Shown here piece by piece: positions 62,394-64,000 of a DNA stretch of 64,000 bases. How positions within the stretch are numbered: the first letter of the stretch is position 1; each line of letters starts with the position of its first letter. The stretch is taken from positions 1 to 64,000 of the forward strand of contig JAHHGS010000076.1 in the NCBI GenBank assembly GCA_019359715.1, written 5' to 3'. The stretch comes from Aphanocapsa sp. GSE-SYN-MK-11-07L (GTDB lineage: Bacteria > Cyanobacteriota > Cyanobacteriia > Thermosynechococcales > Thermosynechococcaceae). A model generated the notes under the pieces. That model was not told the origin of the DNA. It worked only from the letters and a program-made list of their open reading frames with translations, and did not search any database. The position numbers and the translations under genes are program-made.

Positions 62394-63683
62394 CTACAGG
62401 TTTTTGTGAGTGAAGGGTTTTGCGTTTGTCCCAGAGTAGTCCGCCACGATTTGCCCTTGGCCGGTGAGCTGATATTTATAGGTGACTAGTCCTTCTAGCC
62501 CAACCGGGCCGCGGGGTGGCATTTTTTGGGTACTGATGCCAACTTCGGCGCCAAACCCGTACCGGAAGCCATCGGCAAAGCGGGTCGAGCAATTGTGAAA
62601 CACACCGGCCGCATCGACCTCAGCCAAGAAAGTGGCAGCAGTTTGAGAGTTGCTGGTGACGATCGCCTCAGTATGACCTGAACCATAGGCATTAATATGC
62701 GAGATCGCCGCTTCTATGGAATCCACGACTCGAATCGCCAAAATTAAATCGCTGTACTCGGTCGCCCAGTCGGCTTCGCAGGCGGCGGTAATGCTGAGAA
62801 TTTGCCTGGTTTGGGCATCTCCGCGCAGCTCGACTTGGGGCATCGCTGCCGCGACGAGGGGTAAAAATTGGGCGGCGATCGCCTGATGCACTAGCAGGGT
62901 TTCAATCGCATTGCAGGCGGCGGGATACTCAGTTTTGGCGTCAACCGCGATCGCCACCGCTTGGGCTAGGTCGGCGGCTTGGTCAACATAAAGATGACAA
63001 ATCCCCTCAGCATGTCCCAGGACTGGAATCCGCGTATTGTCCTGGACAAACCGGACAAAGCTGTTAGAACCTCTGGGAATAATCAAATCCACCAGCCGAT
63101 CTAGCTCTAGCAAAGCCAAGGTTTCTTCGCGATTGGTCAGCAGGGCAATGGTTTCTGGCGGCAGCCCAGCCGCTTCTAAACCTTGATGAATCGCGTGGAC
63201 AATCGCCCGGCAAGAATGAATCGCTTCCTGCCCCCCCTTCAGAATCACCCCATTCCCAGACTTGATGCCCAGAGCAGAAATTTGCATGACTGCATCGGGA
63301 CGGGCTTCAAAGATCACCCCCAGCACCCCCAGCGGACAGGTGACGCGCTTCAGAATCAGCCCCGCGTCTAATTCCCGATTGATGTGCAGCCGGCCCAGCG
63401 GGTCGGGCAACTCGGCCACGCTCAGCACGCCCGCGATCGCCGCCTCTAGCTTACTGGCATCCAATTTTAGTCTTGCCAGCAGGGCGGTCGCCAAACCTGT
63501 AGCTTCAGCTTGTCGGCAGTCTGCCTGGTTCGCCGCCAAAATCTCGGCGGCTGAGTCCTTCAAAGCCTCGGCCACTGTGACCAAAGCCTGATTTCTAGCT
63601 TCGCCCGGCCAACTGGCTAAAGTTTGAGCGGCTTGGCGAGTGCTTTGGGCAGTTTCAATCAACGTAGCAGCGGTCAGCGTCAC
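62394..63683 (-). CDS. proA: Gamma-glutamyl phosphate reductase
   Basis: This 429-residue proline-biosynthesis enzyme reduces gamma-glutamyl phosphate to glutamate semialdehyde. It belongs to the aldehyde dehydrogenase superfamily; the catalytic Cys lies in [15 protein letters not shown], and [30 protein letters not shown] and HVYG-type [15 protein letters not shown] are family blocks. The length is typical (about 420). Start at ATG 63683. No proB is adjacent. Confidence 0.96.
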   Translation of the reverse strand: MTLTAATLIETAQSTRQAAQTLASWPGEARNQALVTVAEALKDSAAEILAANQADCRQAEATGLATALLARLKLDASKLEAAIAGVLSVAELPDPLGRLHINRELDAGLILKRVTCPLGVLGVIFEARPDAVMQISALGIKSGNGVILKGGQEAIHSCRAIVHAIHQGLEAAGLPPETIALLTNREETLALLELDRLVDLIIPRGSNSFVRFVQDNTRIPVLGHAEGICHLYVDQAADLAQAVAIAVDAKTEYPAACNAIETLLVHQAIAAQFLPLVAAAMPQVELRGDAQTRQILSITAACEADWATEYSDLILAIRVVDSIEAAISHINAYGSGHTEAIVTSNSQTAATFLAEVDAAGVFHNCSTRFADGFRYGFGAEVGISTQKMPPRGPVGLEGLVTYKYQLTGQGQIVADYSGTNAKPFTHKNL

Positions 63684-63723
63684 AGCGGTCTAAAGTGCTC
63701 CTGTTAAGCGAGTTAAACTAGTA

Positions 63724-64000
63724 TTAGTATTCTTCTGGCTCATACTCGGCAACTTTGCGCTTCTGGGGGAGGTTGATTTGAGGCGCTTCATAGTTGTCAT
63801 CGCCATCGGCCCAAGGGTCTTCCTTGAGATCTTCTTTCAGATCTTCGTACTTTGACTCGCGGGCTGGTTCGACTGGCTCATCGTCCCAGTTTTCCGCTTC
63901 ATCTTCATAGTCGTCATACTCGTCGTAAACGGGTTCTGGCTCCGGCGCATAGCGGCGCTTCGGCTGCTGGCGGGCAACTGGTTGCTGCCAATCCTCCTCT
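63724..64000 (-). CDS. Acidic C-terminus of an unidentified protein (cut by the window edge)
   Basis: The minus-strand frame is open from the window end to the TAA at 63724-63726, about 91 codons. It is strongly acidic and Tyr/Pro/Glu-rich (PEPEPVYDEYDDYEDEAENW; EPARESKYEDLKED), with RQQPKRRYA as a basic patch, ending QKRKVAEYEPEEY. It looks like a disordered tail; the folded part is outside the window, so no function can be given. Confidence 0.65.
   Translation of the reverse strand, partial: EEDWQQPVARQQPKRRYAPEPEPVYDEYDDYEDEAENWDDEPVEPARESKYEDLKEDLKEDPWADGDDNYEAPQINLPQKRKVAEYEPEEY

Overview
The window is chromosomal DNA of a cyanobacterium, probably a non-heterocystous filamentous or Leptolyngbya-like lineage (the genus is a guess). 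It is rich in the HIP1 octamer GCGATCGC and carries phosphoribulokinase, Ycf4, NdhF, PxcA, a PucC-type MFS protein and a CruP-like protein.

Layout. (1) 0-7.4 kb: a large arsenic island beside a beheaded pstS fragment. It reads arsR, gap, arsJ, acr3, a degenerate arsC and two tandem CX5R phosphatase-like genes, then arsI divergent from a second arsR that is followed by arsH. Together these predict arsenate export as 1-arseno-3-phosphoglycerate (Gap+ArsJ), arsenite export (Acr3), C-As bond cleavage (ArsI) and organoarsenical oxidation (ArsH). ATCAA-N6-TTGAT sites are candidate ArsR operators. (2) 7.4-19.0 kb: a Uma2 remnant, a TgpA-like membrane protein with Ala at the catalytic-Cys position, an FHA histidine kinase, serC, cruP, a FIST protein, prk with a strong terminator, a methyltransferase and ycf4. 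(3) 19.2-20.6 kb: an IS110-family insertion sequence with a structured non-coding end that may encode a bridge RNA. (4) 20.65-30.6 kb: a compact prophage-like accessory element and the best candidate for an undescribed system. It has a four-gene overlapping leftward operon, a repressor with an operator cluster, a catalytic-domain-only tyrosine recombinase, and a rightward late-like operon. That operon encodes a virion-surface-like protein, a Pro-rich 892-residue membrane/coiled-coil protein, small unknown proteins, a holin-like protein and a YkuD-type endolysin candidate. I recognise no terminase, portal, capsid or packaging ATPase.

(5) 30.7-47.6 kb: core genes: ndhF, a RecB/AddB-like helicase-fold protein and a UvrD-like helicase flanking pxcA and ispD, two structural unknowns, the rbgA/ylqF GTPase, and a contiguous dnaE with an empty split-intein site. 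(6) 47.6-49.3 kb: a HIP1-free pair (a secreted DUF3828-like protein and an FkbM methyltransferase), possibly acquired. (7) 49.3-64 kb: mtnA, a response regulator with a degenerate GGDEF domain, prfB with its programmed +1 frameshift, an HtrA-type protease, a PMT-family glycosyltransferase, a TnpB-only IS605-type element, a DUF697-like GTPase, era, a PucC-family transporter, a PEP-CTERM remnant, a cyclophilin gene with a 34-bp tandem duplication at its 3' end, proA, and the acidic C-terminus of an unidentified protein cut by the window edge.

All functions are read from sequence patterns; no database search was run.
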